DNA from: Gottfriedia acidiceleris | GTDB lineage: Bacteria > Bacillota > Bacilli > Bacillales > Bacillaceae_G | Length of the DNA: 64,000 nucleotides | Direction of reading: 5' to 3' | Assembly (NCBI RefSeq): GCF_004138285.1 | Contig: NZ_SCFN01000005.1 | Span: 496,001-560,000, forward strand | In this document: positions 55,285-64,000 of the stretch, piece after piece | How the letters are laid out: every line of letters begins with the position of its first letter | Numbering within the stretch: the stretch's first letter is position 1 | Made by a program: the position numbers and the translations under genes | Notes under the pieces: model-generated | Databases searched by the model: none | The model's input: only the letters and a program-made list of their open reading frames with translations | Told to the model about the DNA's origin: nothing

Positions 55285-55362
55285 CTACTTAATATACAAT
55301 TTTATATTCTTTATAAATGATTCAAGAAATTCTGTAGCTAATCTAAATAGCCCAATTACCAG
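55285..55362 (-). pseudogene. Fragment resembling a LysR C-terminus
   Basis: The reverse strand reads LVIGLFRLATEFLES then FIKNIKLYIK and a stop. This aligns with GLSNLATEIIKNFYEYIDN at the end of the intact LysR protein next door. The frame is closed upstream. It may be a relic of a duplicated LysR gene; the fragment is short, so chance is possible. Confidence 0.35.
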
Positions 55363-55441
55363 CTACGCAATTTCGAATATTTATAAATTAATCTGAAATT
55401 AGGACATGTTTAGCTCCAAGCGTTATATGACTAACGCATTG

Positions 55442-55554
55442 CATTAGTTGAACAACGATCGACTGCTTCGGCGTTTTTTTTATGAACAAACGACAGGATC
55501 CAAAACTTGTAAAAGTTCTGGACTCGTGATTATAGGATCGTTATTCAACATAAT
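55442..55554. repeat. Imperfect inverted-repeat element, about 113 bases
   Basis: Outer arms around GTTGAACAACGATC (55447-55460) and GATCGTTATTCAAC (55536-55549) match at 13 of 14 positions, extending to CATTA/TAATG. A smaller hairpin, AAACTT/AAGTT, lies within. It has no coding capacity and sits in a decayed stretch, so it may be a small non-autonomous element or remnant. Confidence 0.4.
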
Positions 55555-55628
55555 GGCAGTTTGGCTGAATAATCAGCGTTATAAATAGGAAAAAAAGAGT
55601 AAGAAAGAAGTATATATTAGTTGAATAC

Positions 55629-56031
55629 ATGGATAAAGACTTGGTGTCTGAACAAATCTTATCAGCTAGTAATTGTCTGACTGATTTTTACCCAGATATC
55701 AGTGTTTTTATGGGGACGTTCAAAGGAAAGAAAGCAATAATACGCTCAACAATTAAAGATCTCAGAAAGCAGCTATGAAGAAATGGAAAAATGGGTGGAA
55801 GATCACTTTAGTGATCCGATTCAAGCAGGAGCGGTAGCCTATTTCAATGTTTTTAACACAATTGAAGTGGCAAGAGAATTTCGTTCCAAATTTCTAAGTC
55901 ATTTACCCGATGTGAAACTGATCGGAATTGAGTTGCCAGAAGCGTATGTTGGAGACTTTATCGAATTTGAAAACAACCCAGTCATAGGTAGTAGGTTTGT
56001 TCCTGCTAATTTTCAAGAAATTTGTTTTTAG
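55629..56031 (+). pseudogene. Frameshifted gene of unknown function
   Basis: The first frame, ATG 55629 to TGA 55776-55778, encodes 49 residues (MDKDLVSEQILSASN onward). A second frame open from 55741 carries on to TAA 56029-56031 with protein-like sequence (SSYEEMEKWVEDHFSDPIQ, then FIEFENNPVIGSRF). The simplest reading is one gene of about 130 residues broken by a frameshift near 55735-55776. I do not recognise the family. A sequencing error cannot be ruled out. Confidence 0.5.
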
Positions 56032-56102
56032 CAAACAAATTTAAAATTATTGTTTATACAACTTGTGTAGAACAATATTTTTTCTATTAGTTAAAGTGTA
56101 AG

Positions 56103-56131
56103 AGTAGCCTATTCCAGTGGCTGCTTTTTTT
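56103..56131 (+). terminator. Rho-independent terminator after the broken gene
   Basis: Stem AGTAGCC (56103-56109) and GGCTGCT (56119-56125) is followed by TTTTTTATT. Confidence 0.7.
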
Positions 56132-56223
56132 ATTAACAAAACATATGAATAAAATCTATTACAATTCTTGTTCTAATTAAAATGACTTTTGTTTTATAAA
56201 AATAACATCTTTTTTCAAAAAAA

Positions 56224-56419
56224 TTTTTAAATATTCCCCAAATCATTATCGTGTATCATTCAAAATACTACAATTAATTTAATAAATTTCTACTAAAATC
56301 GAGTTAATTTTAATTGGAAATTCAAAACATTTTTTAAACATTCCCCAAATCATTATCGTGTATCATTCAAGATGCTACAATTAATTTAATAAATTTCTAC
56401 TAAAACCGAGTTTATTTTA
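56224..56419. repeat. Two direct copies of an 89-base repeat (period 107) carrying C-boxes
   Basis: Copies at 56224-56312 and 56331-56419 differ at about five positions. Each starts TTTTTAAA(T/C)ATTCCCCAAAT and contains TATCGTGTAT, the reverse complement of ATACACGATA found in the promoter of the protease at 60647. They lie upstream of the C-box promoter at 56493 and may be tandem regulator sites. The 539-base gap 56032-56570 has no intact gene. Confidence 0.75.
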
Positions 56420-56492
56420 TGTGAAGATCTAATATAATTTGTATTTTTTTGTAGATTTTTGTAAAAAAATGACAAAGAAAACGTACTATATT

Positions 56493-56528
56493 CCCCCGAT
56501 TTACAATTTTTATGAAAATTCCTATTAT
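56493..56528 (+). promoter_or_regulatory. C-box promoter of the S8 gene at 56571
   Basis: ATTCCCCCGA (C run at 56493-56497) abuts the -35 TTTACA (56500-56505); 17 bases later comes TATTAT (56523-56528). This is the strongest core promoter of the group. The start codon is about 43 bases downstream. Confidence 0.68.
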
Positions 56529-56570
56529 TGAGAATGTGTAGAAAGCGTCTAATAAAGGGAGAGAGTAGAA

Positions 56571-59500
56571 TTGAATAATTGGAAGAAAGTACCTTTTAAA
56601 GTAATGACAACTGCAGTACTTAGTGCGATGCTGTTATCCAATATAGCTGTATCTGCGGAAACACTGGATGATAGTTCAAATGACAGCATTAGCTTGCAAG
56701 ATATCTTAAAAACAGGTCACGAGATTTTACAAGCTGAACAGCAAAATGGATCCGAAGAAGTAAGCAATGATCCTATGGATTACCAAAACGTTCTTAAAAA
56801 CAAAAGTAATCAATTTTCTCCAGACCAAGACGTACGCGTGATTGTTGAGTTAGATACTCCATCCGATGAAACTAGCACGTCTTACGAAAAGGTCCAAGAT
56901 CAAGTAATCGATAAATTACCAAAAGGGCAGTCTAAAGCCGTTAGACATCGTTTCAATAAAGGGTTTAACGGATTCTCTATGGAAACAAAATTCAAAGACT
57001 TAAAAGACATCAAAAAAATTGAAGGAGTCAAGCGCGTTCATATCGCACGTACTTACACAGAAGCAGCAGATGAAAGCAAAGGCTTAGTGCAAGCGCAAAA
57101 AGTTTGGCAATCTATGGGTTATGAAGGTGAAGGAATGCTAGTTGCAGTTCTTGATTCAGGTGTCGACTACAAGCACCACGACATGACCTTAACTGACAAA
57201 GGATTGGCTGCAGAAAAACTTACGTCTTCAAATATTGAAGCAAAACTTGCTTCAACTGAAGCAAACGATGTTTGGTACTCTGACAAAGTCCCAACAGGTT
57301 ATGACTGGGCTGATAACGATAACGATGTATTCCCAGCAGGCAGTCCGCACGGTATGCACGTATCTGGTATTATTTCAGCAAACGGAAATGAAGCAACTAA
57401 CGGCGTAAAAGGAATCGCTCCAGGTGTGCAGATTTTGGCTGAGAAAATTTTCTCTAATAAAGGCGGCGGCGCTCAAGAAGATGATCTCATTGCGGGAATC
57501 CAGCACGCAGTACAAATGGGCGCAGATGTTATTAACATGAGCTTAGGTACTGATGCAGGTCCTGTAAGCGAAAGTGAAGACCCGGTTCAACAAGCAATTC
57601 GTGAAGCAACTGAGCAAGGTGTATTAGTGGTAGTAGCAGGCGGTAATGCATCATACTCTTCAAAGAACAATATGATGATGAGTTCATTAATGCCATATGC
57701 GGATAATCCGGATATCGGTGTGGTTGGATCACCTGGAGTTAGCCCATTTGCGTTGTCAGTTGCAAGTTATGAAAACAACAACATTCAAATGAATTCGCTT
57801 CACCTTTCAGATGGAAGTGAACTTGCCTACCAGGACCAAACATATTCTGGGTTTGTGCTAGGGGACAAGCTTGATCCGAGTAAAGAGTACGAAGTGGTGA
57901 ACGGTGTGGAAGGAAAAAGCACCGACATCGCAAACTTGGATTTAACAGGTAAAATCATGATTTGCCAGCCGAAGACTACTTACGCCAATTATTTATATGT
58001 ACAAAGTGAAGCGAAAAAGAAAGGTGCTGTGGCAACGATTTTTGTTCCACCGACTACCATGACAGATTACCCGCAAATCCAGTTAGTATCGACGTCGATA
58101 CCAGTTATTTCGACAAGCAAGACGGACGGACAAAATCTTATTGCTAAACTACAATCAGGACAAAAAGTAAACTTTAAATTATCCAAAGGGACTTGGGTTG
58201 ACAATCCACTAAAAAACACTATTTCATACTTTTCTTCCTGGGGAACGCCTGAAAATCTTGATTTCAAACCGGAAATCACTGGTGTAGGGGGACAAATTTA
58301 TTCAACGATTCCAAACAATAAATACCAAGTTATGAGTGGAACATCTATGGCAACTCCTCAAGTAGCAGGAGGAGCGGCGTTATTGATGGAATCTATGCGT
58401 AAAAAGGGTATAGCGAAAAATGAAGATTCAGCTTTATTAGCAAAACTTGCACTGATGAATACAGCAAACATCATTGCTGATCCAAGAACAAAGAACGAGC
58501 TTCCGTATTCTCCACGTATGCAAGGTTCTGGCTTAATGGAGATTCAAAATGCGATTGATACGCCAGTATTGATAAGTAACAAGCGCGCTCCGCTTGAGCA
58601 ATCCGGAAGTGTAGCTCTTCACGAAATCGGTGACAATCATTTCAATATGAAGCTTGAAATGCAAGCACTAAATGGCATAGATGTTCCAGATTCGATGGAA
58701 TACAAAGTCGTTGTCGACGTGTTAACCGACGAAAGAACACATGCGTCCTATGATTTGGCGCCGTTCGGATTCAGCACACGCGAAAATGATTATAATACAA
58801 CCAAAATGACGCGTATCGAAGGAGCAGACGTTCATGTGAACGGCGGAGAATCAATTACGATCAAGCGTGGCAAGCAAAAAGAATTAAGCATTGATGTACA
58901 GCTTCCAGACAATATGAAGAAAAATACATTCGTGGAAGGATTCGTACGCTTAGTGCCAACATCTAATAATAAGAGCGACAAAGTTGTTCCGTTATCAATG
59001 CCATACATGGGCTTTTACGGGAAATGGGATGAGCCGAAAAACATTGACCCGTCTCCTGAGAATAATGATGCGTTCTTAGGTTACACGACTCTTTGGGATG
59101 ATATCTCTGATTCACCGCTAGCACTGGATCCAGTTACACATAAATATACCCCAGGCCGTGTTGGTGTATCGCCATATTCTATTAATAATGGAATCATTCC
59201 AACATTCACGGTGCTACGTAACTTATCAAAGCTTGAAGCATATATCGTCGACAAAGACGGTAATCAAGTACAATACTTAGGGGACTATAGTGAATTCACA
59301 GGCGAGCCGTGGAAATTCCAGAAAAATATCATGAGTACGGGCAATACGTACTACCCAATTATTGACATGGATCAATATTATTGGAAGGCGACAGATGAAA
59401 ATGGAAATACTGTCCCGGACGGTGATTATAAATACGTGTTACGTTCAACTCTTGATTATCCTGGTGCAAGACCGCAGACAACAGAGATTCCGGTAAAAGT

Positions 59501-60062
59501 AGACTCAAAAGCGCCACACGCATCAAATATTCAAGTGACTCCGACAGCGGATGGAAAGTTCCAAATCTCGTTTGATATAGCGGACAATGAAGGTGGAGTA
59601 GGCTACTTGCAATCCGTTGTTTATCTAGATGGAGTATATAACGTCTTGAAGCCAGGTGCAACGAGCATGATCGTAAAGAAAGCACCAAATAGCATTGTCG
59701 TCATGGCAGAAGACTCTGCATACAATGAAGGCTATACGGTATGGGGAGACACTTCTTACATTAGATCGGGTATGTTGATACAGTATTTGGGAGTACAAAA
59801 CTATACGAAAGTAAACGAAAACAGTCCAGCAAAAATTATCGCATTCTCAGATAATAAACTCCACTGGACCTTCTATATTAAGGACGCAAACGGTAATGTT
59901 GTGTTCACTAAAGAATATCCGCGTGAAGATCAAGTCCGATTCTCATGGACGCCAGGTCCGGAAGTACCAAATGGAACTTATACGCTTTATGCGGAAGGCG
60001 AAAATGTGGAAGGATTTAAACTTACAGCAGTTGCATCACAAAAGATCAACGTAGCACATTAA
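56571..60062 (+). CDS. Secreted S8 (subtilisin-like) protease, lactocepin/C5a-peptidase-like
   Basis: This 1163-residue secreted endopeptidase has a signal peptide (NNWKKVPFKVMTTAVLSAML to SAE), an I9-type propeptide (about 80-165) and the S8 triad Asp195 (LDSGVDY), His260 (GSPHGMHVSG) and Ser592 (SGTSMATP). Asn359 sits in AGGNAS and a PA-type insert at about 440-530. Fn3-like domains carry the motif GFYGKWDEP shared with the protease at 7664, its closest relative here, but there is no repeat stalk. The start is TTG 56571 with AAAGGGAGAGAG. No cell-wall anchor is seen. It is monocistronic, with a terminator at 60074. Confidence 0.95.
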   Translation: MNNWKKVPFKVMTTAVLSAMLLSNIAVSAETLDDSSNDSISLQDILKTGHEILQAEQQNGSEEVSNDPMDYQNVLKNKSNQFSPDQDVRVIVELDTPSDETSTSYEKVQDQVIDKLPKGQSKAVRHRFNKGFNGFSMETKFKDLKDIKKIEGVKRVHIARTYTEAADESKGLVQAQKVWQSMGYEGEGMLVAVLDSGVDYKHHDMTLTDKGLAAEKLTSSNIEAKLASTEANDVWYSDKVPTGYDWADNDNDVFPAGSPHGMHVSGIISANGNEATNGVKGIAPGVQILAEKIFSNKGGGAQEDDLIAGIQHAVQMGADVINMSLGTDAGPVSESEDPVQQAIREATEQGVLVVVAGGNASYSSKNNMMMSSLMPYADNPDIGVVGSPGVSPFALSVASYENNNIQMNSLHLSDGSELAYQDQTYSGFVLGDKLDPSKEYEVVNGVEGKSTDIANLDLTGKIMICQPKTTYANYLYVQSEAKKKGAVATIFVPPTTMTDYPQIQLVSTSIPVISTSKTDGQNLIAKLQSGQKVNFKLSKGTWVDNPLKNTISYFSSWGTPENLDFKPEITGVGGQIYSTIPNNKYQVMSGTSMATPQVAGGAALLMESMRKKGIAKNEDSALLAKLALMNTANIIADPRTKNELPYSPRMQGSGLMEIQNAIDTPVLISNKRAPLEQSGSVALHEIGDNHFNMKLEMQALNGIDVPDSMEYKVVVDVLTDERTHASYDLAPFGFSTRENDYNTTKMTRIEGADVHVNGGESITIKRGKQKELSIDVQLPDNMKKNTFVEGFVRLVPTSNNKSDKVVPLSMPYMGFYGKWDEPKNIDPSPENNDAFLGYTTLWDDISDSPLALDPVTHKYTPGRVGVSPYSINNGIIPTFTVLRNLSKLEAYIVDKDGNQVQYLGDYSEFTGEPWKFQKNIMSTGNTYYPIIDMDQYYWKATDENGNTVPDGDYKYVLRSTLDYPGARPQTTEIPVKVDSKAPHASNIQVTPTADGKFQISFDIADNEGGVGYLQSVVYLDGVYNVLKPGATSMIVKKAPNSIVVMAEDSAYNEGYTVWGDTSYIRSGMLIQYLGVQNYTKVNENSPAKIIAFSDNKLHWTFYIKDANGNVVFTKEYPREDQVRFSWTPGPEVPNGTYTLYAEGENVEGFKLTAVASQKINVAH

Positions 60063-60073
60063 TACGTGGAAGA

Positions 60074-60117
60074 AAGAGGGTGTCTCCAAAAGTCATACTT
60101 TTTGGAGACCCTCTTTT
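60074..60117 (+). terminator. Rho-independent terminator of the S8 gene
   Basis: Long stem between AAGAGGG-TGTCTCCAAAA and TTTTTGGAGAC-CCTCTT, followed by TTATT. Confidence 0.85.
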
Positions 60118-60232
60118 ATTATAAATATTTAGATCGAATTGCAATTGTACATCATTAAACAAAGAAATTTTATGTCAAATCTAAAAAATTTAATTTGTTC
60201 CATACACTTCTGTAATCGAAGTAGCTCATCTC

Positions 60233-60266
60233 AACTGTACTCAAAATTCGACAGTTTTTTATTTTT
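60233..60266 (+). terminator. Weak hairpin with T run in the 60063-60646 gap
   Basis: AACTGT (60233-60238) and ACAGTT (60251-60256) followed by TTTTATTTTTTG. It may be a remnant terminator. TTCGACA (60247-60253), the reverse complement of the Spo0A box, lies in the loop side of the stem. Confidence 0.4.
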
Positions 60267-60363
60267 TGTTTAATTTACTTATATATGAAGTGTTGTGAAT
60301 ATTTGGGTAAATTAAAAAAAACTAATAATTTCATTCTCCCATTTTCGTAGAATCTATTAATTT

Positions 60364-60399
60364 CCCCCAATAATTAAAAAAGTTAGGAAGATCTAAGTA
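60364..60399 (+). promoter_or_regulatory. Distal C-box, possible second promoter
   Basis: AATTTCCCCCAA (C run at 60364-60368), TAATTA (60371-60376), 17 bases, TAAGTA (60394-60399). The spacing matches the other C-box promoters but the -10 is poorer. It may be only a distal activator site. Confidence 0.4.
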
Positions 60400-60495
60400 T
60401 AACGAGAATTTTTTCAGTATCTCACTTTTAAACCACCGAAAATATTACCAAGTATTAACAAATTTAGTAGTTTAGTTGAATAAAAAAGTACGGAA

Positions 60496-60554
60496 TTCCT
60501 CAATACACGACATGAAATTCCCCAATACACGATATATGTCGAATTTAGTAAAAT
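60496..60554 (+). promoter_or_regulatory. C-box promoter of the S8 gene at 60647, with a doubled box
   Basis: Two boxes, AATTCCTCAATACACGA (from 60495) and AATTCCCCAATACACGA (from 60516), repeat at 22 bases, two helical turns. The second abuts the -35 TACACG (60526-60531); 17 bases later comes TAAAAT (60549-60554). An exact Spo0A box, TGTCGAA (60537-60543), lies in the spacer. The start codon is about 93 bases downstream. Confidence 0.65.
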
Positions 60555-60646
60555 GATTTTAACATTTAAATCTTATGAAAATTTGTAAGATTCTAATAGT
60601 TAAAAGAGCGTGTTTTATCAACTGACTATTTTAAGGGGGATAACAA

Positions 60647-63600
60647 ATGGGAAAGTACAAAATTAGAAAAGTACTTGCAAGTGCAACAATCGGTGGCGTA
60701 TTACTTTCTACAGCAGTTCCGTATAACGTGTTAGCAGCAAGCAATATCCAACAAAACACGATCGCAGGAACAAGTACAGGTAGTCAATCGAATTCATCAA
60801 ATTTAACACCTGAGCAAGTAAATGTTCTGAAAAGTTTTAGTACAGAAAGTGAAGTTCAAATCGATCCAAAAATAAACGTAAACAACTCTGCACCAGTTAG
60901 AGTAATTGTACAATTTAAACAAGCTCCAGCAAAAGTAGCAGTATTACAACAACAAGTAGCAGGCAATGAACTTTCGCTAAAAGAAGCGACTCAAGATGTA
61001 AATGATAGTCATAAACTGTTTAAAGATTTTGTTGAAAAAATGGTACCAGCAAGAGGTGGATCGAATACAATTAGTACTTATGCGATTACACCTAATGAAA
61101 ATACTCCATCTAACACTACTAATCAATCAGACATTCAAATTACACGTGAATATAAGAACGCATTCAACGGAGTGGCAATGACACTACCTGGAAATTATGT
61201 GAACCAATTATTAGAATCAGGTATAGTAAACCGAATTTATAAAAATGAAGTTGTAAAGCTTGACCCGAGTGAGCTAGGTACTAAAGATAATGGTACTTCT
61301 ACAAACATAAGTGGGAAAGCAGTATCTTCATCAACATCTGTTAAACAAGATACTGTAGTACAAAATAACTATCCGGACACAGTTGAAGAGAATTCAATTC
61401 CGCTTCCAGGAATAGAAGACTTGCATAAAGAAGGTATTAAAGGTAAGGGAATCAAAGTCGGTGTTATCGACACTGGGACTGATTACAATCATCCAGATTT
61501 AACGGGTGTATATAAAGGTTATCGTAAAGTAAATGGGGAAGATCCAGCAAGCATTGACCCTACTACTGTAAAAGGTTGGGACTTTGTTGATAATGATGCA
61601 GATCCAATGGAGACGACTTTAGATGATTGGAAAAAAGCTGGTTCTCCAGTTAATGAAGGTGGGGTATATTATACTTATCACGGCACTCACGTTTCAGGAA
61701 CGATTGCAGGACAAGCAAAAAACAATATTAAATATCCAGTGTTAGGTGTAGCGCCTGATGTTGATTTATATACTTATCGTGTATTAGGACCTTATGGCAG
61801 TGGCTCTACTGATGCTGTTCTTGCAGGTATTGATAAAGCCGTAAAAGATGGAATGAACGTCATTAATTTATCGCTAGGCGCTACAGTGAACGACCCATTT
61901 TATCCAACTTCGGCAGCAATAAATACTGCTACACTAGCTGGTGTAACTTGTGTTGTTGCAGCTGGTAACTCTGGGCCAAATGAAGGTACACTTGGTTCGC
62001 CAGGTACAGCAGCATTAGCGATTTCAGTTGGAGCTAGCGATTTTTCAATGAATATTCCTACAGCATCAGCTACTGTAGGTGCCGAAACTTTCAGCAATAT
62101 GAAGCTATTAGGTATGGGGTATAATGATGATTTAAACAAGCTTGTTGATAACTCATATCCTGTTGTATATGTTGGTTTAGGTGGTGCTGATGATTTTAAA
62201 GAAGCAAATGGTCAAAAGATCGATTTAACAGGTAAAGTAGCATTAATTCAGCGTGGTACGTATGCACTTGCGGAAAAAATTAGAAATGCAAAAAATGCTG
62301 GAGCTGTAGCTGTAGTTATGTATAACAATATTGACGGTGATATAGACAATTATCTAGCACAAGATGTTGGTCTTATACCGACTTACCGTCTTCCGAAAGC
62401 GGATGGAGAACGTTTAAAAGCTGCGGCAGCAACATCTTCAATTAAGTTTACAGGTGCTGGTTCGTTTATCACGGACGGAAATCATCTGGCAAGCTTCAGT
62501 TCTAGAGGACCAGTAAACTACTCCTATGATGTGAAACCTGATATTGTAGCACCGGGTGTATCAGTTTATTCTTCTTATCCTGAATATGTTCATAGTCCAG
62601 AAGATGGAATCGATTATTCGTCAGCATACGCTCGTATTTCAGGTACGTCTATGGCAACACCACATGTTGCGGGAATTGCAGCTCTTATTTTACAAGCTCA
62701 TCCAGACTACACACCTGCTCAAGTTAAAGAAGCGTTACAGAATACAGCAGATAAATTAAATGGAGATTATTCTGTGTATGAAGTAGGAGCTGGATTAGTT
62801 GATGTGAAAGAAGCAGTTCATTCAGACGTTTCGATTGAAGTTCTGAACCAGACGTTAAACTTTGATGCTGGAAGCGGAACTAATAAGCCGATTGACGATA
62901 AAACTGGATCGTTCGTTTATGGTACGATCTATAAAAAAGCAACAGGTTCAAATACTGGTGTTAAAAATTTCACTATTAAAAATAAAGGTACACAATCAAA
63001 ACAATTTGATATTAGTTATGAATATTCGAAAGCGAAAACTGGTGTACTAGACGCAGTTTCAAATAATGTAGTCATAACGACATCTACTCAATCAGTTACG
63101 GTTGATGCTGGAGCTTCTTCAAGTTTAACAGCGACGATTAGTGTTCCATCAACTGCTCAATCAGGTAGATATGAAGGTTATGTGAATGTTGTTAACCATG
63201 ATAATCCTGCGGAGAAATATCGATTACCGTTTGCAGTACGTGCAGTTGAACAAGGGATTGGAAGTAGCTCAATGGCGAATCCTGCTGTCAGTCAGGTGAG
63301 TTGGTTGCCTGCGCACCCATTTATGACTACGCCAGGTGTAGCATATGCAAAATACAGATTAAATAGTCCGATGAAGTCTGTTCGAGTAATTCTTTATGAC
63401 AAAGATAGTCGACCAATAGGAACGACATCTAAAAATGAAGAAATTTCAAATGCGGCAACAAAAACGCTTAATCAAGATATATGGGCGGGAATTGCTACAA
63501 ATGATTACCTACCATATGTTGGCGATCCAAAGAATGAGATTGTGGATGTAAACGCACCACACGGAAAATTAACAGAAGGTCAATATTTCGTAAAATTAAG

Positions 63601-64000
63601 ATTTACAGATATCGACGGCACAACTAAATATGAAACACCATTGCTACAGTTTGTGATCGATAATAAGTTACCTGAGCTGACATTTAAGGACCATGAACCA
63701 GGTAAGGTATACGAGTTAAAAGAATCGGACTTTACAACAGAATCATATGAAGGTGTAGCGTATAATGCATTTTGGGTTCATACAAAACTTTATGATGAAG
63801 GGACAAGTAAATTAGCACCGTCTGGAATCACTCAATCAGATAACACGCTTTGGTATTACTTCAACCAGAAAGTATTCCCAGATGGAGATTTTCCAGTTGA
63901 TTCAAATGGAGATGCGAAATTCGCTATCGAAAGACAGGATATCGAGAAGGGTCCAGCTACCGTAACTCTATTCCCAATGGATAAAGCAGGAAATGCCCAT
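60647..64000 (+). CDS. Giant secreted S8 (subtilisin-like) protease, 3' end outside window
   Basis: 1118 residues are visible and the frame is open at the right edge. A signal peptide (GKYKIRKVLASATIGGVLL to VLA-AS) is followed by an I9-like propeptide (VRVIVQFKQAPAK, about 84-96, to about 205) and an S8 domain with Asp275 (VIDTGTDY), His345 (TYHGTHVSG), Asn441 (AAGNSG) and Ser668 (GTSMATPH). The PA insert lies at about 520-565, then Fn3-like domains. It closely matches the protease cut by the left edge, including INLSLGA, VNDP and AVNVVNHDNPAEKYRLPF-like stretches, so a similar repeat-rich C-terminus may follow. ATG 60647 has AAGGGGGA. Its promoter is the C-box type at 60496. Confidence 0.95.
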   Translation, partial: MGKYKIRKVLASATIGGVLLSTAVPYNVLAASNIQQNTIAGTSTGSQSNSSNLTPEQVNVLKSFSTESEVQIDPKINVNNSAPVRVIVQFKQAPAKVAVLQQQVAGNELSLKEATQDVNDSHKLFKDFVEKMVPARGGSNTISTYAITPNENTPSNTTNQSDIQITREYKNAFNGVAMTLPGNYVNQLLESGIVNRIYKNEVVKLDPSELGTKDNGTSTNISGKAVSSSTSVKQDTVVQNNYPDTVEENSIPLPGIEDLHKEGIKGKGIKVGVIDTGTDYNHPDLTGVYKGYRKVNGEDPASIDPTTVKGWDFVDNDADPMETTLDDWKKAGSPVNEGGVYYTYHGTHVSGTIAGQAKNNIKYPVLGVAPDVDLYTYRVLGPYGSGSTDAVLAGIDKAVKDGMNVINLSLGATVNDPFYPTSAAINTATLAGVTCVVAAGNSGPNEGTLGSPGTAALAISVGASDFSMNIPTASATVGAETFSNMKLLGMGYNDDLNKLVDNSYPVVYVGLGGADDFKEANGQKIDLTGKVALIQRGTYALAEKIRNAKNAGAVAVVMYNNIDGDIDNYLAQDVGLIPTYRLPKADGERLKAAAATSSIKFTGAGSFITDGNHLASFSSRGPVNYSYDVKPDIVAPGVSVYSSYPEYVHSPEDGIDYSSAYARISGTSMATPHVAGIAALILQAHPDYTPAQVKEALQNTADKLNGDYSVYEVGAGLVDVKEAVHSDVSIEVLNQTLNFDAGSGTNKPIDDKTGSFVYGTIYKKATGSNTGVKNFTIKNKGTQSKQFDISYEYSKAKTGVLDAVSNNVVITTSTQSVTVDAGASSSLTATISVPSTAQSGRYEGYVNVVNHDNPAEKYRLPFAVRAVEQGIGSSSMANPAVSQVSWLPAHPFMTTPGVAYAKYRLNSPMKSVRVILYDKDSRPIGTTSKNEEISNAATKTLNQDIWAGIATNDYLPYVGDPKNEIVDVNAPHGKLTEGQYFVKLRFTDIDGTTKYETPLLQFVIDNKLPELTFKDHEPGKVYELKESDFTTESYEGVAYNAFWVHTKLYDEGTSKLAPSGITQSDNTLWYYFNQKVFPDGDFPVDSNGDAKFAIERQDIEKGPATVTLFPMDKAGNAH

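Noticed and set aside
56571-60062. Horizontal transfer of this protease on base composition
   Set aside because: Sample lines counted by eye gave GC values overlapping those of the protease at 7664, so there is no support.

Overview
The window is AT-rich chromosomal DNA of a low-GC, endospore-forming member of the Bacillaceae. The evidence is a cotJABC spore-coat operon, B. subtilis-like neighbourhoods (yhgD-yhgE, a ywr-like cluster, cydABDC, an MhqR-type operator) and AGGAGG-type ribosome binding sites. A Gottfriedia-like Bacillus relative is my guess; the species cannot be fixed from sequence alone. I saw no rRNA, tRNA, CRISPR, prophage or intact insertion sequence.

Layout. Bases 1-15300 hold two giant secreted subtilisin-like (S8) proteases. 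The first is cut by the left edge. Each is followed by a near-identical double terminator. Bases 15400-23000 hold a TPR/HTH regulator of the NprR/PlcR (RNPP) type, a TetR gene divergent from an MFS exporter plus SDR pair, a small secreted protein with a VanZ-like protein, and an AGCS alanine/sodium symporter. Bases 23100-26900 hold a TetR (YhgD-like) with its operators, YhgE, and an Lrp/AsnC regulator. Bases 27100-35200 look like one long transcription unit: a five-gene peptide/glutathione-type ABC importer, a cytosolic gamma-glutamyltransferase and a pair of short CHR (chromate) transporters. Bases 35200-41600 hold a structured leader, an FNR/CRP-type site and the cytochrome bd operon. Bases 41600-42750 hold a quinone-responsive ring-cleaving dioxygenase. 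Bases 42880-51130 hold a DUF192 gene and a complete Gram-positive Tad/Flp pilus locus. Bases 51260-53960 hold an FAD amine oxidase and cotJABC. Bases 53990-56130 hold a LysR gene and decayed sequence. Bases 56200-64000 hold two more S8 proteases, the last cut by the right edge. The four proteases form two subfamilies, first with fourth and second with third, at opposite ends of the window.

Most interesting observation. The upstream regions of the three S8 genes whose 5' end is visible, and of the Tad pilin gene, share an unusual promoter layout. A C-rich box, ATTCCCC(C)-AA, abuts a poor -35 hexamer (TGTACG, TACAGT, TTTACA or TACACG). Exactly 17 bp later comes a good -10 hexamer (TAATAT, TAAACT, TATTAT or TAAAAT). 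Extra C-rich boxes lie further upstream, and one inverted copy with the same geometry points at the divergent DUF192 gene. I found no comparable C-run box in the other intergenic regions I read. This suggests an undescribed regulon joining giant extracellular proteases with a Tad pilus. Whether it is driven by an activator, an alternative sigma factor or the RNPP regulator at 15407-16627 cannot be decided here.

Limits. Domain calls come from reading translations and recalling families; no database search was run. Start codons were chosen from ribosome binding sites and family lengths.
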